From contig MU646384.1 in assembly GCA_026770585.1 (NCBI GenBank), forward strand, positions 620,623-648,967: a DNA stretch of 28,345 nucleotides, written 5' to 3'. Numbering within the stretch: the first letter of the stretch is position 1; the number at the start of each line of letters is the position of its first letter. Source of the stretch: Baffinella frigidus (lineage: Eukaryota > Cryptophyceae > Cryptomonadales > Baffinellaceae). The notes beneath the pieces were generated by a model. It was not told where the DNA came from, ran no database searches, and was given only the letters and a program-made list of their open reading frames with translations. The translations under genes and the position numbers were made by a program. Positions 9,714-16,100 of this stretch are shown here, in pieces.

Positions 9714-12700
9714 GTGTTGGGGTTGAGGGTTTGGGGTTGAGGGTAGGTTTTAGGGTGTGGGGTTTAGGGTGTGGGGTGTAATATTTAGGGGAGATCACCT
9801 CCTGGTGGAAGATGGAGGACTCGGGCGCGTCCATGTCAAGGTGGTATCTACGGAGAGCTTCGTTGACCTTCTTGGCAAACCCCATCTCGCGCGCTGCCCG
9901 CTTTCGCGTCGCGAGCACCACCTGCGTTCAAAATCGGGGGGTTGGCTGTGGCTCTCCACACGCCCCTCCGCCTGTCCCCGCAAACCTGGCGAACCATCCG
10001 ATGCCCTAGTCCTCGGACTTCCTCCAACGAACCCCTTCCGGCAGGCAAGTCGTCGTAAGTCAAGTCGTTCGTAAGTCAAGTCGTGAGTCCCACCCAACCA
10101 CAACCTCCCTGCACCCCACCCAACGAAACCCTCCCGTTATCCAACGGGGGGGGGGTCCTTTCCTTTGCATGCAAGGCAAGCACGTGTGTTTGACGGGGAA
10201 CCACCATTTATCCATCGCATACGTCAAGATGGAACATTCCTCGCTGGCACCAGCGAATGAGCAAACCAGGAGCAGCAAGCACACGCAGGGCTGGAAAGCA
10301 ACCTGGCCAAGCTGCCGGAGTTCCTCGATGGCAAACTCGTTGACGCGGCTGTCTGACGCGAGCGACACAGCCACCAGCAGCCGCGTACCAGACTGCCACA
10401 CAATCCCCCCAGTCAACTCCGGGTGTTTCCGGTGGTTTTTTTTGCACTCGCATCCTGCCTCTCGTGCGGCCTCTGCGTACTAGCCCTCTGAAGTGGAAGA
10501 TCGTGGCGGTTTGGTCAACCCCCGATTTGGACCAGGGTTCGCCGGACATCGGAAACCTCTTGGTACACATCCGTCATAGCCAAAAAAACAAAAATGGATT
10601 TTTGGGCGGGTGGTTCGGGCTTCGGGTATTGGGGCCTGTGCGGTAGATGGAATTTGTGGCGGGGTTGGGACGTGTTGGTATCAATCAAGGTCTCTCTCGC
10701 TGGGCGTGTTGATATTAAGCCAGGTCTCTCTCTCTGGCGGGGGGTTGAATGACCAAGGAAAGCTTATGGAAGCGCGAGAACTTGAGGAAGACGAATGCCC
10801 ACGCGATGTTCGCTAGGTGCTGCGTGTTGAACACCTGCCACCGCGCCACCCGTGAAAGTTGAGTGCTTAGGGTGAGGAGGTTAGGGTTGAGCTTCGTCAC
10901 CGGGCCCAAACCCAAACCCGCGCCAAAGGATCGCCATGTGCTGCACCGCGCCACACCATAACGTCCAGGGCTGGTCAAGAAAGGGGAGAAGTGCAGAGTC
11001 TCAGAGGGTTCAGGGCTTCGGTCTAGGGTGTAGGGTTGAGCTTCACCGGTGGGTCGGGGGACAAGGAAAGTGCATATCAACGCCTAGACAGTGTGCAGGC
11101 GCCTGCAATCTTGCCCGGGTTTAGGGTCGAGGGTTGAGGGTTGAGGGTGCAGATTTCAGAGTTCAGGGTTCAGGGTTCAGAGTTCAGGGTTCAGGGTTCA
11201 GGGTTCAGGGTTCAGGGTTCAGGGTTCAGGGTTCAGGGTTGCGGGGGAGGGAGGTTGACCGAGAGGTCGCGGCGGAGGAGCTCCTCCTCAACAGCCTCGA
11301 ACATCAGCTCTGCCGCCCGCCCCGTCTGCCACCCACCCGCACACACCACGCGTCACTTTACTGACTCCGCAATGTTGCTACGCACATCCGCTCTGCCGCC
11401 CGCCCCGTCTGCCACACCCACACCCACCCACCACGCGTGACTATCCCGCGCACAACGGTGCTGCCGAGCAGATAGCCCGCCACACAAACACACACAACAC
11501 TCGTGACTCTACTGACAGCGCAACGTTGCAACCGCCTGCCCTCCACACATACCCGCCACGCGGGTGTGAACCTGTGTAAATAAAGGCAGGCGGGAGAATG
11601 TAGGGGGTACCCTGGCGTAGCGGAACCGCTCCTAGTCAAATACGGTTAATTAGGATCAGCAATCTCACAATTAGTGCCTCGAAACTAAGTGGACCCGTAG
11701 GAGAAGCGCACTGAGTGGGGGAGCACCCTGGCGTAGCGGAAGAGCTCTTTGTCGACCTCGAGAACCACCGAAGTCGTGTCGTCCCGACCGGAAAAGTCTT
11801 CCGCATCCCCCTGCCCACCACGTCCAACACTATCGTCAGCCACGGGCATGCACCTGTGTTGGTTAGGGTTTACGGTGTGGGTTCTGGTGTTTGGTGTTCA
11901 GTGGCTAGGATTTAGGGTTTGGGGTTTAGGGTTTAGAGTTTAGGGTTCAGGGTTTAGGGTTTAGGGTTCGGTGTTCGGGGTTTCGGGTGTGGGGTGCAGG
12001 TTTCACGATCAAGGGTTAAGAGTTTAGGATTTAGGGTTTAGGGTTTGGAGTGCAGGGTTAAGGGTGCATGGATTAGGGTTTAGGGGTTGGTGGTTGACCT
12101 GGGCGTGGGTGAAGACGCCCCTCGCAGAGGCCTCGAGTTTGTTGAAGTGACACTTGGCAGAGTGCTGCGTCTTGGCGCACGCCCATAGGATGTTTGACAG
12201 CTCCTGTCAGTACCGTGCAGGGGTTAGGGTATACGTTTCAGGGTTTAGGAGTCTAGGTTTGGGTCGGTGAGGGGCGATGGATGAGGCGTGCGGGTTGAGG
12301 GCGGGCACGTTGGCGCGAGGGGGGGCAGGCCCGATGCAAGTTGTTGGGCGCGGGCGGGAGTAGGGGACGCAAGTGGTTGCGAGCGTTGAGGGTTAGGGTT
12401 CAGGGTTAGGGTTTGGCGTTAGGGTTTGGGGTTTAGGGTTCGGGGTTCAGGGATTAGGGTTTAGGGTGTGGGGTTTAGGGTGTAGGGGTGAGGGTTTAGG
12501 GTTTCGGGACACGGCAGGAAGCGTGCCGTGCACGGTGAAAACAGCCAAACCATCTGCAGATTGAGTCGAGAAAGCTCATCGAGAAAGCTCATCGACAAAA
12601 AGCGCGGGGGCGACCTGGGGCTTGAAGGTGGAGAGGCCACGGTCCGTCTGGCCGATGATTTCAAACTCTCTCTGCAGACTCTCGAAGAGGAGCGCGGCCA

Positions 12701-13043
12701 CATGATCCGCCTTGCCGAATGCCCATACCTGCCACCAACATACAATTTAATGTAAAAAACTTTTGAAATTAAATTGTGTACGTTTGACACTCCCGCATAA
12801 TCCTCTCACTCTCTGATATGAAGTTTTCTGTGCAGATGCATTCCCTGCCCCCCAAAACATTTGAATTGAAATGTATGTCCTCGGTGGGCGTTGAGGTCTC
12901 TCCCTCGCCAGGCCCTGCTCAGGCACTGACACTCACCCGCACAATCACCTGACTCTTCGAGTAGCCTCGCACACTCAACGCGCGTGCGGCGTATGTGCAT
13001 GCTAGGCTCTCAGGGCACCTCGGCTGTAAGCCGCGCAATGACT

Positions 13044-13107
<64 letters not shown>

Positions 13108-16100
13108 GGGGGGGGGGGGGGGGGGGGGTGGGGGGGGGCGCGTGCGAGGTGGGGAGGCCACTGGAAGATATTGGAGCATATTGGAGGGTACTAGGTGGCA
13201 GACCATGTTGGCGAGGTCCTGCGGGGTGAAGGCGTTGATGCCGCGGCGGAGCGCCTCTGTCTCTACCGCGAGGAAGAGGCCTGGGTACGCGTGCCCGTTC
13301 GTCGCGTGCGCCCACACCTGTAGAGTTCAGGGTTTAGAGGTTTGCTGGCCACTTAGCAGCGACCGAAGATATTCTCCACCGGATTCTCGGGGGAAATGCG
13401 GTTGGAATCCAATGCACATGGATAAGATTCTAGTACGAATCGTTTAGATGGACTGCATCCGTGAAGACCTCGGTGGGTGCTAAGTGGATTAGGGTTTATG
13501 GGTGTGCACCACCCCCTCCCCCCCCCGAGGCACTGGCATGCGCGCCCATACCTGAAACGCCACGCTGCTTCTTTACTGTAGGCATCCACCCATGACAGGG
13601 ACGTTAAACATGTGAGAAGAACCGTTTTGAGACCGAGTTAGTTGCATCTGGTGCAACTAACTCGGTCTCAAAACGTAGGCATTTCGTCTTGAGCGAGGGA
13701 GGAGCAGGTGGCTACCGGGAGCGACCCTAGCACCGGAGGGCGCCTAAATCTAAACCCTAAACCATTCAAGTTTCACATCAAGGAAGCGAACTCGCAGAGG
13801 ATGCGCAAGAGAAAGAGCGGCGAGTTGCGTGGAGGGGTAGGATGCCGCGTGGATTTAGGGTTTAGGGTATAGGGTATCGGGTTTAGGGCGCAGGGTCTAG
13901 GGTTCAGGATTTACAGTTCAGGGTTTCGGGATTAGGGTCTAGGGATTAGGGTCTAGGGATTAGGGTCTAGGGATTAGGGTCTAGGGATTAGGGTCTAGGG
14001 ATTAGGGTCTAGGGATTAGGGTCTAGGCTGGCGGCGGCGGACCGCGTTGGATAGCTCCTGGGTCTTGAAAGTGGAAAGCCCGCGCCGCAGCATCTCGCCC
14101 GACAATTCCTGAAACACCTGCCATCGTTTCGGTTTCGGTGTCATCCTTTTTATTACACTCACGTGTAAGCCTTGAATTATGCGATAAAGCTCTCAAATCT
14201 ACTGCTGTCATGCGCCCCACCCGGTCAACACCCGCTGAGCGCGCGGCTGCCGAATGCCATGGAGCAGCGTGCCTGGGGGGCGAGCAAGTACGCATACAGG
14301 AGAACGGAATCCTCGCATGGTGCCCATGCCACACAGCGGACTTTGAAGGGGGTTTTGAATAACCTGTAAGCGATAAGAACTAGGACCCTACGGTATGCAA
14401 CCCGTAGGGACATAGGGGGGGGGCCTACGGATGCAACCCGTAGGGACACAGGGGGGGGTCCTACGGATAAGGTGACGGAAAGGTGGCCCAGTTTGGGCCG
14501 GAAACCCCTTTGTAGGCCGCTGTGTGGGAGGGGGGGGAGACCGTCTCGCTCCCGTGGTCGAGCTTGGCGAAGGACCACAGCATGTTCGCGAGTTCCTGCG
14601 GCACCAACGCATGCACCGTGTTTCAGAATCTGTGTGGATTGCCAAGGGGGAAGAGATGTACGATCAGCGCCCGGAATGTGTGTGTTGCGAATGTCACCTG
14701 CGGCACGAACGCCTCGAGGTCGCGGTTCCCCAAAATCTCATCCTCCATGGTCTGGAACAGCGCCTCCGCCGTGTGTCCGAGTTTCGCGAAGGCCCACGCG
14801 GTGTTTGCGATCTCCTGGGACTTGAAGGCCGTCAGCCCGCGGCGGAGCAGCTCCTCTTCAACGACGTCCAAGAGACTTTCCGCCTTGAAAGCCTGCGTCG
14901 CGAACGCCCAGACGATGTTGGACAGCTCCTGGGGCTGGAAAGCCGCGAGCTTGCGTTTGCGCACGTCGGACGCGACCGAGGCGAGGAGGGGGTGGATCGG
15001 GTGGTCGGCTTTCGCGAGTGCCCACACCATGTTCGCGATCTCCTGCGTCTTAAATGACGCGATCCCACGCTTCAACGCGTCTTCTTGCACCTGCCGCGCG
15101 CCAAATCGCTCAACCCACATCCTCGGCGTGGTCCACTTCGGAGGGTCACTTGGGGTGGGCCAGTGCGCGTGTTCACCCAACCGGGCAGCGTTTGCACCAG
15201 GATCATAACTTACCTGAATGGGTGTAGTTCCAGAAACATGACTGGTCGGTTAGGAGGTGCTCCTGCGGCGCCGGTTGCAAGCAGGGGGGTTGGCCTCCGT
15301 TTGGATGGCGGTGGGATGGCGGGGGGGGGGGGGGGGGGCAGACGGAAAGGACCTGTGCGAGAAGCTCAGGGCACGCGTGGCCGGCCGTGACGATCGCCCA
15401 CACCGAATTTGCCAGGTCCTGCGAGGAACGTTCCCCGGGTGTTGGTGTTGCTTCAGCACCAGGAAGCGGGTTGAGGCTTTAGTTGCGTCCGGTGAGGCCT
15501 GCCTACTCTCGACAAGCGGTAGCCCCCTAGGTTGAGCACGTCGATGCTTCCTGCGCAGTGTTGGTGTTGCGTCAGCACCAGGAAGCCGGGGGAACATCCA
15601 GGTTTACAGTTTAGTTGCATCCGGTGAGGTCTGCCTACTCTCGAAAAGCAGTAACCCCCTAGGAGGGGTTCACGACTTGAGCACGTCGAATCAGGGATCA
15701 TGACTTGAGCACGTCGATGGATCCTGCGCATCGATACGCCGCTGTGGCACGTGGGCATGGCGACGGTGCGTGCCGTCGTGGTTTGGGGTTGAGGGTTCAG
15801 GTTTTAGGGTTTAGAGCTCAGGATTCAGGGTCTAGGGTTCAGGGTTGAGGGTTGAGGGTTGAGGGTTGAGGGTTTGGAGTGGGCGTTGGACGAACCCTAA
15901 ACCCTAAACTCTCAACCCTGAATCCTAACCCCAAACCCCTAAACCCTGAACCGGATCGTACCTGGGGTGAAAACTCCGGGAGAATCTCCCGCTTCATTTC
16001 TTCGACAAGAGCAGCAAACACCCCCAAGGAGTGCCTAACCCCGAACCCCGAAACGCGAAGCCCGAAAAGTGGACGGACCGCACCTGGGGCACGAAGTCCG

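Noticed and set aside
9619-9921. 100-residue frame with (TLNPQPS)n
   Set aside because: The repetitive part is telomere-like DNA read through after the exon at 9799-9921, which ends at a GT donor. Unlike exon 4, nothing supports its translation.
12984-13447. Poly-Gly and poly-Pro open frames
   Set aside because: They are translations of the poly-G tract, with no supported borders.
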